From assembly GCA_973895155.1 (NCBI GenBank), contig OZ316895.1, positions 14,942,001-15,006,000 of the forward strand: 64,000 bases of DNA, in the 5' to 3' direction. Shown here piece after piece: positions 10,465 to 23,952 of this stretch. Made by a program: the position numbers and the translations under genes. Position 1 is the stretch's first letter. Each line of letters opens with the position of its first letter. The stretch is from Marsupella aquatica. Taxonomy: Eukaryota; Marchantiophyta. A model generated the notes under the pieces. That model saw only the letters and a list, made by a program, of their open reading frames with translations, searched no databases and was not told the DNA's origin.

Positions 10465-13384
10465 CACCATAAGAGGTTGCCAGGATTTTTCAAAATCTAA
10501 ATAATACAAATGATGCACCTTGTTAAGGTACATTGAATTAATCCGTGAACCCCCATGTTCATCCAAGAAATGTGTGTGATGAAGTGAAATCAATTTTCAG
10601 CAAGGCGGTAACTGATGATTTTGAGTCTCCTTATGGTCTTGGTGTATGCTCGTACAAAAGAGAACGCTCAAAAGATAGAGATGATTTATCAAATTGAAGA
10701 TTGAATGTGGAGGAATTAAGTTTTTGACAGTGTTTGCTTACACATTGGAGAAATCGTGTTTCTACCATTCCTAATTGATCGTTTGTGAGTTACATTGAAC
10801 ATTACCACCACAAGACAGACTGGAGGACAACACTCAGCTATTGGCGAAAGAACGTTTGTCGATTTGGTGGGAAGAACGCACAAAATGGACAAGCCATCAC
10901 TTCACATGAAGGATTTGTAGTTTATTTTTATTTAAGAAAGCTATGGTGTGAGGGGGGAAACCAACAATTGTTTCTTTGACATAGAGGTTGCATTTGGCGT
11001 CAACCTGTGTTCAAAGTGAGCTTCAGTTGAAGACTGGAGCGATGCAAACAATTCAAGCCGGGAAGCAAGCATTGTGGACAAGCAATGGCAACATAATCAA
11101 AGAATCTAATTTGCAGTGGCTAAGTTTATGACGGTGACAAGATTGTGATATCTCTTAATCGAGAAAGGGTTTCCAATGAGTCTCAGATTGACAAATTTGT
11201 CAAGTTCCAAATGAGTTTCTGAATTTCTCTGCCTTTCCAATGAGTGTGAGAATAACAAATTTTGATCGATCATGAGTTCATGAATTCTTTTAGCTTTCCA
11301 ACATTGAGTCTAACATTAACAAATTTCCTGTCAGATATTGTCACGGTATTAAAGAGATCATGAGGTTTTCAATCTCTCTAGCTTTCTAATGTGTGACATT
11401 GAGATTATTCATCAAGAATTAGAGAGAACATGAGTATGATCATGAGTATCTGAATTTCTCTAGCTTTCCAGTGCACCTAACATCGATAGATTTTATCAAG
11501 TACTAAAAAGATGATGAGTTTCTAATTGTACTCTAATTTTCCAATGAGTGATATTGAGAGATTTTATCAAGACAATACTAAAGAGTCATGAATTTCTAAA
11601 AATTGATCTTGAGTTTTTCAATGAATCCAACATTAACAGATTATATCAAGTACTAAGGAGATTTATTATTTAGTCTTACAATGTGGAGCCAAAAGGGTTC
11701 TAACTACATACACTTTTGTTGATTGGTTTTCTCAAACTTGCAAACAATTAAAAAATACAAATATTTTGATATAAAACATGGATATATCTTTGATAAACAT
11801 CATAATGGTAACTTTCTTTTACTAAATGACATCTTCCTTTGTATTCTGGGTTTGTTTACATTTAATATTTACTTACGGCATGGTGCCCCCAAAATTAGTT
11901 GCTTCTGCCACAAACATGAATGTGTGCTTTTGTTACTATAAAAAGTAAGATCATTCCTCTTTGTGGCTGGTTGTGCTGATGTGGCACAACCTCGTGGCAG
12001 GGAATTTGCAAGGGACCTCTCATGGGGTCTGTAAATAAAAGCACACAACAAAATGTATGACTAAGGACAAAATCCTGAATGGTGAATTAACCATGTAGTG
12101 TAAGTGCATCAAAATTGCTCAATATCACACAACCCACCTCTCAAACAAGACTTTACTACATACAAAATTGGCAATATCACACAACCCCCTTAATGAGCCG
12201 CTAGCCATGACAAAAACATGGTTACACCATATTTAGTATTTTTTCTTGAAATTGTGGAACAAAGTCTCAATGTAGAGGAGAGAAATGTGAAAAGGGGAAA
12301 GCCTTAGACACTTCTCCTTATATATGGCCAATGGTGATTTAACAAGATTTTACTAACCTGTCCCTTAAACTGAGTTTATTGTCAAAAATAGGTTTGGGCA
12401 GGTTGACAATAATGGTCAGTTGGGGGGAACAGTTGGGGGGACAGGTTGGTAATTAAAACGGATATACAAAATGCCTGGGAAAAGGGAAGGGGAGGCCAGA
12501 GGAGGCCTCGCACTACAAAACGCTATCCATACAGTCATATATGGTGCGGCATCCCACTCCCCACGTGGCGGACCCTTTTTCCCCTCTTCGCGTTCATGCA
12601 CTTTTTCTGGAAACGCCGACCCCACCGGTCCGGACCGCCCCCCTGTTCCCCTAAGCAATCCCGAACCAACAAACGCCAACCCAAGCCACCCAAGCCAAGC
12701 CACCCGATCCCAAAGCAACAACAGATCATCCCTCAATCCTCAATTCCTCACATTCCTCGACGCGAAAATGGCAAAGCTTCCTTTCCTTCACTCTCCCTTG
12801 TCGACAAGCATGGCACTCACTTTCTCCGTGCGAAATGCGAATTGGTAATCGGCTGCGTTGCACCCGTGTCAGATTCTGCCTAGCGCGTCGAGTTCGTCGT
12901 CATCAGGCGCTCCTTGATCCGTCTGTGTCTGTCTGTCGCGTTTTCTGTTCGTTCATTCTCCTGCGTTGATTACAATTGTCATCCACTTTGCTGTCGCTGC
13001 TGCATGCCCCCCTCCCTTCTGTTCCCCGTCATGCGCGTGCGCTCAGCTGTCCAGCAGGAGACGCACGGAATAAGCTGGACCAGCGGAAGTTATTAGATGA
13101 GCTCAATTCTCTTCCTTCGGAAATAGAGTGAACTAGCTTATAGTTTCCCGGCCATTCGTTTATCAATAGTTTGATTGGAAAGGAGCAGGCGGCCAACAAG
13201 AAAAAGCAGGAAGCGGTCTATTGATAAGCAGGCAGAGAGAATGGAGCACCGCAGCGAAAGAACTGGCCTGTGTCATTCAGCGGATTGAGGACAGAGTAGA
13301 GAAAGCTGCGTACGAGTTGTGAATTGTTTAGTTGGAAGGAGGGAGCCATCCAGGACACACCCGCGCGCTTAGTGTGCAACAATT
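10465..13384. other. Gene-poor interval upstream of VDE
   Basis: No supported gene. It contains a degenerate tandem array (11160-11670). The GC-richer part at 12400-13384 is probably promoter and 5' leader of the VDE gene. Overlapping ORFs at 12416-12883 occur on both strands and have no family resemblance. A short ATG-led peptide at about 12768 (MAKLPFLHSPLSTS...) looks transit-peptide-like, but its splice phase does not join the VDE frame. Confidence 0.45.
11160..11670. repeat. Degenerate tandem array, ~75-100 bp units, about six copies
   Basis: Successive copies share the order ATGAGTTTCTGAATTTCTCT, AGCTTTCCAATGAGT, an ACATT-like segment, then AACAAATTT or AGATTTTATCAAG followed by TACTAAAGAGAT. 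Copies are strongly diverged in sequence and length, so this is an old satellite-like array. No ORF runs through it. Confidence 0.7.
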
Positions 13385-15864
13385 ATGGCGGCATTGTTCT
13401 GCACGTTCCACGTTCTGTCTCCTTCTGGTAGATACTTCCGCTGGAAATTGGTTCCCGGTTCGATTTTGGAATGAGTGTCAGTGTGACTGTATTCCTTTAA
13501 GTATACTCTAAAACCCTCGGTTAGGTAAGATGTATGCAATTATTGTAGTCTACGGTGGTGAACACGGAGAAAGGGAGTTTCTGACACATTGTACAGCATC
13601 TTTTCGCCCTTCTTGTTCGCAGACAGTGCCTGGCCCGGCCTTCGAAAGTGCTGGCAGCCACCGTAAGAATTGCCGATTGCTGCATTCGAATTCGAGAGAG
13701 AATGCTCTCAGATACAGCCGTCAGGTTTCAATTCCTAGACAACAAGTGAGAAGGAATCTAAAAGCGACTGTGGTGAAGGCAAGGACCGGGGCAAGTGACA
13801 ATCAGGAGGAAGAGGCGGGAGAGAATGTGCCAGCAACATGGATTTCAGTATATAAGGGAATATCAATGCATGCATTGGGAGCATTGCTTCTTGGGACGAT
13901 CGTGTTCGGTGTTTCCCCTGCACAAGCTACCGATGCTCTAAAGACATGTACTTGTCTGCTCAAAGAGTGCAGGTTTGTTCAATCTGATGTCATCCTCTAT
14001 TCTATTCCAGACTGTGCCAAGTGACGCAACTAGACTGGCTTATCCATTCGCTTATTTTGCACTCTCTTGTTTAAGCTTGGGCCTAAAACCTTCCCGAAGG
14101 GAATGGGCGGGTGCTATAATTTCGTATTGATCCTGGCCATGCAAAATGTAGAGTCGAACTGGCGCGCTGCATAGCTGACCCCGCATGCGCAGCTAATGTT
14201 GCATGCCTGCAAACTTGTAACAACCGTCCAGATGAAACAGAATGCCAGGTACTTATCCTCATCAATCATAAGGTGACCTCTTGAATGTCAGTAAATTTGA
14301 ACCAAAGTATCAACCATATTTTGGCTGCGGGGGTTCCTAAAGTTTTCTCTTCCAGGGCATAAAGGGTTAGGAGTTGTGAATGATCTATTGGAACTGGCAT
14401 GAATTCAAAATTTATTAATGTTCCTATCGTATGATTGGTACTTTGCGAAATACCTGTCTAACTTAAATATCATTGAGCAACGCACTGTCCAGATTGGATG
14501 TGGAGATCTCTTTGAGAACCAAGTGGTGGATCAGTTCAATGACTGCGCTGTCACGAGGAAGGGATGCGTACCACAGAAGCAGGATGAAGGGAGGTTTCCG
14601 GTGCCCCCACCTAGTGCTCTTGTCCAAAATTTCAACGTTCAGGAATTCACAGGAAAGTGGTACATAACAAGTGGCCTTAACAAAACTTTCGACGTATTTG
14701 ACTGTCAGCTCCATGAGTTTTCTGCCTCCCAAAACAAGCTGTCCGGTAAAATTGCATGGAGAATCGCAACTCCTGATGGGGGCTTCTTCACGCGATCCGC
14801 AGTGCAGAATTTTGTCCAGAATGAAAATGAACCCGCTCTACTTTCCAATCGTGGCAATGAATTTCTTCATTATCAAGATGACTGGTAAGTCTCATAGTTT
14901 TGACGTTTCTATTTAGTTTTTAGTTTTGCTATTTTACTGATTACATTTTGAGTCTATTCATTGCCTGGCTCTTGGGTACTTTGTACTGGTCGTCCCTTTT
15001 TCCACAAGAGCTTTGTACTCCTGTACGATCCATATATTGATCTACTCCTCTGCTGTACACAAATGTTTCCTCCATTCCGTCGTGAAGTGTTGCGAGTATG
15101 AAAGAATAAAATCCAGCGCGGGTTGTCGAAATTCAACAACGTAACATGAATCGCATTGTTGGACTGGATGCATACCCTTTCGCAGTGTTCTTTCCTGGCT
15201 TTTCACTAGTTTTTAATACAAAATTCATTGTATCTCGGCATGTGTTGAACCTGATCAAAACCAGGAAAACTCGAAGCAAACGAAAATAAGATATATGAAT
15301 TTGGGGTTCTGTCAATAAATTTGCAGGTACATCCTTTCATCAAAGATCGAGAAAGGCCTAGATGACTATGTCTTCATCTATTATCGAGGGAGTAATGATG
15401 CATGGGACGGTTATGGAGGCGCAGTGGTATACACCAGAAGCAGCAATCTTCCTCAGAGTATCATCCCGGAGTTGACTGAGGCCGCTTCAAAAGCAGGGCT
15501 TGACTTTAAAAAGTTTACAACAACAAATAACACTTGTGGGCCCGAGCCTCCACTCTTTGCCAGGTTGGAAAAAAAGGTTGAGGAGGAAGAGCAATTTATA
15601 GAACAAGAAGTGGAAGAGGAAGAGATGTTTCTTGTGCAACAGGGAAAGGAATTTGTGAACACAGTAGGAAACTTCATTGCGAATATTGTAAAAGGGGAGG
15701 TAGACTTTATAAGTAAGGAAGCAGAAGAGCTCAAAAAGGATGAGGAATTTCTCTTAAGCAGTCTCGGAGAGGAGGAGAGGAAACTGCTTGAGGACCTCAA
15801 CATGGAGGCTAAGGATATTGAGCTTCTGTTTGGAAAGGCCCTCCCGATAAGAAAAATCCGATGA
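13385..15864 (+). CDS. VDE: Violaxanthin de-epoxidase, chloroplast precursor
   Basis: Thylakoid-lumen lipocalin enzyme that converts violaxanthin to zeaxanthin with ascorbate in the photoprotective xanthophyll cycle. Exons: 13385-13427, 13597-13972, 14152-14248, 14493-14884, 15327-15864, giving 481 aa, close to the usual ~460-480. The N-terminus [20 protein letters not shown] is a stroma-targeting transit peptide. The stretch [17 protein letters not shown] followed by [15 protein letters not shown] is a thylakoid transfer signal with AxA cleavage. Next comes the Cys-rich domain ([38 protein letters not shown]), then the lipocalin core ([41 protein letters not shown]). The C-terminal Glu-rich domain includes [16 protein letters not shown]. 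The first junction is chosen because it alone preserves frame from an ATG with a plausible transit peptide. A start at 13530 without that intron is the alternative. Confidence 0.95.
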
Positions 15865-18055
15865 CGAATGTTTCATTTTCTAGGACTAGACATGAATTGT
15901 TCGGACTATGAGAATGCACTGGATGCAACATCTGTGATCTCAGAAGCCTAGTGCAGTCAGCAGATCATTTCATTGATTTAACTGCTGAGTTAGTTTTCGT
16001 CTCCGTAGATTTTTGGAAACCAGATCCGGTTTTGAAATGCGACATGTTAAGTCCATAAATGAGCTCGATGATCTAATTTCATGGGAGTTCTTGGGTATGG
16101 TGACTGTTATCCACGCCTTCGACTAAATGGACTCGCCTAAAATCGCTGGTGACATTTGTTTGAAAGGTGAAGTTAGTCTACACGTTGAAAAACAAATAGT
16201 GGAGACACGCGCCACCCTCCCGTCACCAGTAAAGAAGAAGAAAATGGGATGATACCTACCCTTTGACTGCCTCTTGGGTCCAGAGCAAATGAACTGCAAC
16301 TGTCCTAAGCGAAAGCAGTTCAGTTCACGTTTCGTGGATATTCCCGGTTCAGAAGCCTGTCTCAGCTACAGACACCAAGCTCTTGTATAGACACGGATAT
16401 TACTGGGGTGTAAGAACTTCTTAGGTAAGTACGCTAAATATATCCCATCGTTGGAGCAGTTCTTCCAAACTTGATCATTTCTGGGAATCGGCAACAAAAC
16501 TACTATAGCGAGGGACTATGAACACACAGCGAGATAATATGCAGCACCCAGGTACAAACCGGACAGCGACAACTCAGTCCCTAGGATCCTGGGTAATTAT
16601 TACAGAGAATTTGTTTGAAAGTGTATTTTTTGTCATGCGTTCCTTCGCGTTTTCAAAATAGACACAGTTACTCTTGCACAAAAGACATCATTCCTGGCCA
16701 CGTATCCTTTTGAGATAGCCCGCGTTAGACGGGTTGACGAACCTGAACCAGTTGAGAATTTGGGGATTTAGTGGTCGTTACCATGAGTTTTTAAGATTGA
16801 TCCTTTTGCAGTACACATTAGGAAGCAAAATTTTGAGTCATAACCGGAGAGTCTGATCAGAACTGGACATATCAAGAAAGGTTACAAGACGTGATCGCAG
16901 CTTGCGATATGATATAAAGATGTGAATACCCCCTCGATTGTCCCTATTGTTCGTACCAGAGTTCTCAGAAGACGCTTCGAGCCTTCCTCGACAGCATCTG
17001 GTCTCCACATCATGCAGATTCTTGGTACAAGAATACTCCACACTGGACCAGCTGGATATATTGTTGTCTCGCACCTTTCTCTAGGTTACTGATTCATCCA
17101 GAAAGTGTAAGCAACGAATACATTTTCTCAGTCCTATCCACTGGTCCACTAGTACAATTTCCAGCAAATAGCATTGCAACAATGACATCAGAAGATCCCA
17201 ACGAGATTATGGCAGACAACGATAGAATATTCGGGCTAAACCTAAAGCCTGAACCCTCCACTGCTTCTTTACACCTTGCTAGGAAGTTCGCCTCGAGAGC
17301 TGGACTTCTGCTGTATTTAAATGACGTTGCTGCTACATTTCGCTGGAGTTGTCTTGAGCTCGACCTTGCTCCCTCTATAGCTTGTCTCCACCTTGCTCGC
17401 CTCCATAGCTGAATTTCGCAGCGGGATTTCTGCCAGATATCTGCTGGATTTCGTTGTGAGATTGCTGCTGGATTGTGATTGTCATTTAGTGTTGAACAGA
17501 CCATCGTTGAGCTGGGCAGCAGCGTTTAGGGTGAAGAGCACCTGAGCGGTTTGTTCCAGCACATGGCTGTTCTTTTTTGAAGAGCTTTCATTCGTTCCGG
17601 ATACTAAAACTCGATTTGTGAAGCTTTGCCAGTATTAGCCAGAAGTGATATCTGGACCGTTCATGGCCAATACAGATCTGGATTGGTGATGGATCAGAAA
17701 CAGTTCTGTATACTCGGTTGGTCATGGCATGAAGTTCAGTCTTTGTTGTCGACGAATGTGAAACTGTTTGATACATTGACAAGGACAAACACTCACTGAA
17801 ACAGCGTAGCACCAAATCAAGTTTATAAGACTTGATCTGCACATGTGTTAGTTGTTGACCCGATCCAAAGAGGTTCATTTTCAGCTCACAGATGTGCTTT
17901 AGGAGAGGATACGTTGACACTGAGATTCGTTTCCAGAGTCCGTCTCGTCGTCTAGTATCAATGGTGAAACTTTTGATGAATGCTCAGAAAGCTTACAGAT
18001 TCCAAAGGAGTATTAAATGGACCTATGATACCACTCAAGGATTTTGATATGTGCT
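15865..18055. other. Interval between convergent VDE and CCB2 genes
   Basis: It holds the 3' ends of both genes. Minus-strand ORFs at 16838-17074, 17094-17504 and 17588-17920 are not recognised and are not supported as genes. A pyrimidine-rich stretch with internally similar segments (CCTTGCTCCCTCTATAGC / CCTTGCTCGCCTCCATAGC) lies near 17365-17410. Confidence 0.45.
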
Positions 18056-20793
18056 TTACTCGCTCAAAACCTCCGATAGTTTCTTTGCCAGGGATGCAGT
18101 CCACTGTCGATCTTTTCTTCTATATCCAGATGGTATCCTGGAGATGAGAAGTAGAAAACCCTGGATGGCGCCGTCATTCTCCACATTTGAGTCCTTGGGA
18201 AATGGTTGTACCAGTACTGACGCAGTTCCGCTGGGGACAATCTCCCATCCTTGCCCATCTTCACAACAATGTTCACAATTCGTCAGATATTTTGCATTAT
18301 TCGTCGAATGCGAGCTTATTCCTAAATATATTTTTAATTTGAATCTAATTGAAGAAAAAACATCAATATGTTATCATTTCTGCTTTTTTCAACATGTACG
18401 CAAAATACAGAGGCCACAACAGGCAGACAACATTGGCATGTAGGAAACATTTCATACCAGCATTTCCAGACAGATATAAAGGCTCCTTCAATTTTGAGAA
18501 ATCGTCAAGCTTTGCCTCCAATTTCTGCTTTAAAGATCCCAAGGGCAGTGCAATACCAGGACCAGAGTCTGCCAAAGCACCCCAAAAGCCCCTTGCACCG
18601 ACAACTTGGCCGGAGTGCCAAACAAGCTGGAAAAAAGAGCCAAGTAAGGCCAGGTCCTTTCACTGAGGTGAATAAATCCATTGAATTTTGTTAAAAGCAA
18701 AGAGACAAATATAAGAGCTACTTCGTAAGGATAGGTATAAGCACTGGATTCTCAACTTGCTTTTTTATATTAGAAAATATCGCACTCTAGCATATTGGCT
18801 AGTATGTTACATGTTCTCAATTATCAACAGAGCATCTTACTTAGTTTATAATGCACAGGAAAACATGACACAGGTATACATGCACATGGATTGGCTGAAC
18901 TATACAAGAGTAGAACCCACGAAGGGTGCCTTTCAGGCAGCGAACTGCAGAGCGAAGGATAAAACCAAGGCAATTTGACAAAAAGGCGGAGGTTGGGACA
19001 GACCATAGCTGTCGTACTCGTGTTCCTCAGCAGGTTGTAGGACACCCATGCAAGATCTTGCCTCTGACTGTCAGTAAGGCCATCTGCAAGGCGAAATACC
19101 TGCTTCTGACCAGGCTCCAATGTCCTTTGGATCTTGTTGACTCCCTGCAGACAGAAAAAAGCCTGAAATGCCTAACTGGACCTTGCAGAGATCTAATTTG
19201 AATTGATATCGTAAGGCCTTCCATGCAGCCTGCTTTTAGTTCTGGCAAGAGATGTCTGGGATTCAACATGAACACCACTCCAGTTGGCCTGCTCCATTCC
19301 AACTAGAATAAACGCCATGTGAAAAGGATCTGCAGTAAACGGCATTTGATTCAAACAGGAAAGTTTCTAATGCGCTCATCTTTCTTTAGGTCTTGGTGTT
19401 TCGTCCATTTTGATTCGAGTCACACGTTTGTCTCCGGCCTCTGCGTCCGACAAATACATTTTTGATCCTGAAAGAGTCCAGCATATTGGCTCGGATCTCT
19501 TCATCCAACGCTAATAAATCCATTCATTTTTCTTGTACCTCTCAGCCTTCATCGTGACTTAACCATCATTTGATTCTTGAGTGTATCATCATTGAAGCAG
19601 GAAAGGTAACTCGCAGAGGGATGCAAATCTTACATTTAATTGTCTACCAATGAACGGCAGCGAGACCGATACAGCTGCTAGAACCAAGCCCACTGCTTCT
19701 GAACGCTGCTCACCACAAAACAAATCACCAATGTCAGGAGAACACTAATCCTCCAAAGGCAAAGCAAAAACCACTAAGTATCAGTAAGTTAAACTCCTGA
19801 ACGTTCAACGTCCATATTTTTCACGCGGTATGTGAAGAAAATGACCAAATGGACATAAGTAGGCAGTACAAGACAAGACCCTCACGGAAAATTCATGTCA
19901 GAAGCAATCTCCAGGGGAAAATAAGGCCATGGTCTTATAATTCTTTTGTACAGATGAGACAATTGTTTTTGGGAACAAATCCAGAAGAAGGAGAAGTTCC
20001 AAGTATACCAGTTGGGCAGCCGTTAGGGAGTTGAGGCTGGAGAAGTGATTCACAATCAGTAGGCCTCCAAAGAGGATACCCAAGACACGCGGCAAGTCTG
20101 AATCATCAAAGCCAGGGATTCCTGCAGCGAAGTCAATCCCAAGCTTTAATTTTCCAGCATTACGGAGGACTCAGAACACTGTTCATTAAAAACCTCCCAT
20201 ACAAGATTTGCATTCATTTCAGGTGCAGCAGAGCTCCGAAAGACCTCAACTTTCAATTTATTTCGCCATAAAACTGAGTATTTGCTTTGTGCAATCCCAA
20301 ATAGCTCTGGGCAAACTCATGATAGGGTTAAAACGCCTGCATTCGTACGTCCAAGGATAGAGGCCCATTCCAACAATTCAAAAACTCACTAGTTAAACTG
20401 TATACTAGCTACTCGACCAACTGAGATTACAGATCTGTGCACCGAATATAGATTATACAGGCTCCGAATTGGATTAGAAATGCATCCAACACCAGACCAA
20501 ATGGTACAAACGAGCTCACCTAAAGTGAATCGAAACACAGAAATGTCCACAGAGTCCTGAGACTTCCCAGCTCCATCTGGCCCCTCTGCTCGAACAATAC
20601 ACACATCACTACGTCTACGCCATGTCCTCAAAAGCAAACGATCGGAGAAACTAGTCAGCGGTAGGCGTCCCCGCTCGTTGGTGAAGAAGCGACAGCTCGA
20701 GGAGGCATGGAGAGTCGATGGACTAAGCGAGTGGTCGAAGATGGGAATGTGGCAGGAGTGCTCACACACGGTCATCCAATTGAGCAATGCCAT
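18056..20793 (-). CDS. CCB2: CCB2, cofactor assembly of complex C subunit B, chloroplastic
   Basis: Thylakoid membrane protein that works with CCB4 in covalent attachment of heme c(i) to cytochrome b6 during cytochrome b6f assembly. Six exons on the minus strand: 20793-20520, 20121-20009, 19705-19634, 19144-19004, 18626-18458, 18249-18056, giving 320 aa, near the family length. The first ~75 residues are Ser/Arg-rich, like a plastid transit peptide. Family blocks follow in order: VDISVFRFTLGIPGFDDSDL, a hydrophobic segment LGILFGGLLIVNHF, RSEAVGLVLAAVSVSLPFIG, QDLAWVSYNLLRNTSTTAM, VVGARGFWGALADSGPG, NAGWEIVPSGTASVLVQPF, and the C-terminus DRQWTASLAKKLSEVLSE. The start is the only upstream in-frame ATG. 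The gene converges on VDE; both concern the photosynthetic membrane but there is no sign of joint regulation. Confidence 0.93.
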
Positions 20794-22715
20794 CGGCAGA
20801 AAATGAATTGGGTGAAATTTCAACTCCGGAGCAACATCTTTCTATCGTTCCCACTCGGATTGATGAATCAAAAGGGCTCCCACAGACTGAGTGAGAGAAG
20901 GAGAGACCATAGCGTAATAGAGGTGATGCTCGTGCACGATACGGTACTTTTTGTGTTCATTATGTGAAATGTACTTTTATTTGGCATGTGCTATACTTCT
21001 CCCACTCAATTCTATCAAATATGATGCAATCGTCATTTACACAACAGTACAAGACCAAAAATGAAGCATGTTCCAGGTTGAACATGCTATACTAAATGGG
21101 ATATTGAGCAAGAGACTAGTGAGCCAAAAGAAAATCATCCATAAGATGTTCAACTTTTGGATCTCAAATAACCCATGTAATATGGTTAGAAGTTACCTAA
21201 TCTCCCTTAGCCGAGTTATTAGAAGTTATTACTAAACCATTTCACCTCTAATAATATAGCATGGATTATCAAAAGCTTAGTGAGATTTTTTTTCAAATTT
21301 TAAAGATTACACAAGTTTGAGCAGCAGTTGATGCCTTTTGTGATTTAGATACCACATATGCTCGCCTTTGAAGTTGGATTCAATCACACAACATGCACAT
21401 CTGCATGTTACTCTCCTTGTTGACACCTTGCTATCGGCCTTGCTATTAAGATAAGGGTCAGGAAACTTGAGTTCAAAGGAGGCCAAAGAACTCATCATTA
21501 GTAGATATACTAGTTTGTTTACATCATTGTTTATATTGTTTCAGGAATTTGAATACAGAATTTTTACATCAACTCAGCAATGTAGCCACCAATTTCAGTT
21601 CACACTACTAGTCGGATCATTTCTGCTTCATAAGCTTCCTCTGTCACGAATTATCATATATAAAGGTTACCGCCCAAATCTTTCTTGTTATTTCTGCACC
21701 ATGACTTCCAAAATATAATTTTTCATGCTTAACCGTAGTCATAGCTTGATGCAGCCATTTTGATGCAAAAACGCTGAATTTTCTGTAGAGCAACGCGCAC
21801 ATTCACGTAGAGTTGGTTTTCCGGAGATAGCTCTATTGGCCCAGGAGCATTATGTCAAGTTACATTATGTCAAAAATGCAAAATGTCTGGTCTTGCAATT
21901 GTTAAGCTTTCCCACAACTTGCCCTCTGCTTGTCATGTCAAGCTCAAATTTGTCATTTCGTACAAATGCACTCCTTTGTGGGGCGACTCACCACAGTACG
22001 CTTTCTGTGGCCATTTTTTGGGTTGAAAACTCTAAAGGAACGCGCCTTGGAGTGTCGTGTTGGACCCCTTCTTGCCATTTTTGCACTTCATAATTGCAAG
22101 CGTTGCGAGTCATCCACTATCACACAATCTGTAATACTTAAGACCACCATGGATACTTCCTCAGAGCGAACTGGACGTTTAAACATCAGAGCGGAACACG
22201 ACATTTTGACTTCAAACCGCCCAAGTGTCTTACAAAGGATTAGTAATTGCTGTGCTTTGCCTTGTGGACTTCATTTATTACTCTGAGGTCAATGAATTTA
22301 TGAAAAATTGAACATTCCTAGTGTCTATCCATCTAACTGCTTTAAGAGTGAAACTACTTGTGCCATTTGGTATTTTTTCCATGATCTTGATGAATTCAAC
22401 TTCTGATTCAAGCTCCCCACTTCACGACTCGAAGTTCATGCCGTGAAAGCAGACGAATGCCAGGGGCATGACAGATTCTAAAAGAACAAAGGTCTGGCCA
22501 TGTTCTCAAGCATTCTGCTAGACCTCGGTGACGTATCACCTGGTAATGTCAGATAATGTACATACAGTACCGCAATTCCCTCGCTCCACTTGCTGCACTC
22601 ATAACCCTACGCTTCAAATTGGGAGGACGACTCACAACCGACTCCAATCTATGAAGAATATGTAAGAAAGATGGTGAGGCCCAACCAGTTTCAATATCAA
22701 GCGCCACCAACTCCG
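20794..22715. other. Interval between CCB2 and the short CRM gene
   Basis: The CCB2 5' flank lies at the left. Only small ORFs occur (21307-21498 minus, 21836-22286 plus), none recognised. The segment at about 20965-21100, containing GCATGTTCCAGGTTGAACATGCTATA, resembles 43225-43345 and is probably a dispersed repeat. Confidence 0.45.
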
Positions 22716-23952
22716 TCATTTTCTCCTCTGCTTAGTCCTTTCTGGTAATTTCTTCTCTGCAGCAGCCAACTTCCTTTGGCTTGCCCGATACAAAAGAACA
22801 GTACGCCCGATCTTCCCTACAACCTGTCCTCGAGTACCCTCCTCTAGTTGGAAGATGATCTCACTCATCTCACTTGAACAGTTTTCCAGCACTTTAACCT
22901 GGACCGAATTGAAAAACATGTTAGTACGGGCTTCTCGCACCGCATGAGGATACTGTAAATCCTTTCAGGCTACATTAGACTCTTGCAACTGAACAACTAA
23001 AGTGCCTAAGAAGGGCGACATCAATTCCCTTACAAATCTACGCAGAGAACACAAACTCACCTTCACAATTTCGTGAGCCTCAAGCGCATCACTTACAGAT
23101 TTGATAACAGTTTGACTCACCCCAAGCTTGCCCACCTGAAACAAGCAAGATATGAGAACCTCTTACGCCAGAAGAGAGACCAGTCCTCGTGATGACATCC
23201 CAGAAACTAGAAATCATTCGCAATGGCGTGTTTCACCTGTTTGTCGAAGTCCAATGTCTTTTTGGTTGCACTTGATTGAGTATCGTGTATACTCCCACCA
23301 GGTAGCTTTCAAGTGTATACTCTCAACGAACAAATTCAAGAAGAGGTGTGATAAAAACAAACGGATATGCCTCTTAATTACAGTCCCCTAGCTAGCAAGT
23401 CATGGAACACTGTGCAGTGCAGCTCCTTTCTGTGCTCAAGGGGGTAATAAGATTCTTTGACCGATGATGATCTACGTTTCGTACAGCGCCTAAGTACTAA
23501 ACAGTCCGACGATGCGTTAGACGCAGGGAACAACAGTCCATTCGTAAACTGAGAGACGTCGGAATTACCTGCTGCACATTAAGCCGGGTCCCTAGCCCAT
23601 GCGCATACGCTCGGAGCTCCTTCTTTTCCTTCCCTCCAAGCCGATGGATTCCCAGTTTCTCTAAGTGATCAACCTGTTTTTCTTCGATTTCAAACTCGTT
23701 TGTTTGGGGTTCGAAGGCGAGAACGGTGCCGGCATGAGTTACATGGCTCACGGAAGATGATCTGTAATGCCCATGGGAATAAGAAGTATCCTGAGCTCCA
23801 AGCGTAGAATACGATGATGAGGGGCAGAACCGGGAAATTGAGCCAGAAGCAAGTGGAGATTGCAGATTGGGACCACGAGTTACAAATCCAGCGAAGAGTG
23901 AGGGGGATTTCTTGAGGCAGACGAGGAGTCCGTAATTCACTGCCGCCGCCAT
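22716..23952 (-). CDS. Single CRM-domain (CRS1/YhbY) RNA-binding protein, probably organellar
   Basis: CRM domains bind RNA and in plants mostly serve intron splicing or ribosome assembly in plastids or mitochondria. Three exons on the minus strand: 23952-23569, 23135-23061, 22898-22716, giving 213 aa. The N-terminal ~60 residues (MAAAVNYGLLVCLKKSPSLF...) are Ser-rich with few acidic residues, as in a transit peptide. The CRM fold follows at about residues 98-195: KKELRAYAHGLGTRLNVQQ, then the GxxG loop VGKLGVSQTVIKSVSDALEA, HEIVKVKVLENCSSEMSEII, and QVVGKIGRTVLLYRAS. The tail is Lys/Arg-rich (KKLPERTKQRRK). The start is the first true ATG in frame. It belongs with the small single-CRM proteins of plants, not the multi-CRM CAF/CRS1 proteins. 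Its target RNA cannot be told. Confidence 0.85.

Noticed and set aside
12416-12883. Several overlapping ORFs on both strands upstream of VDE
   Set aside because: GC-rich leader or promoter sequence; no family resemblance and no frame-compatible splice to VDE.
13530-13596. Alternative VDE start at 13530 without the first intron
   Set aside because: It would put acidic, non-transit-like residues (GGEHGERE) at the N-terminus, while the 13385 exon plus the 13597 acceptor gives a typical transit peptide in frame.
16702-16712. GTATCCTTTT, a perfect U12 GT-type 5' splice-site match
   Set aside because: It lies in the interval between VDE and CCB2 with no coding exon upstream and no TTCCTTAAY-like branch site at a sensible distance downstream.
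19027-19302. Minus-strand ORF with MEWSRPTGVVFMLN within the CCB2 gene
   Set aside because: It runs through a CCB2 intron and reads exon 4 in the wrong frame.
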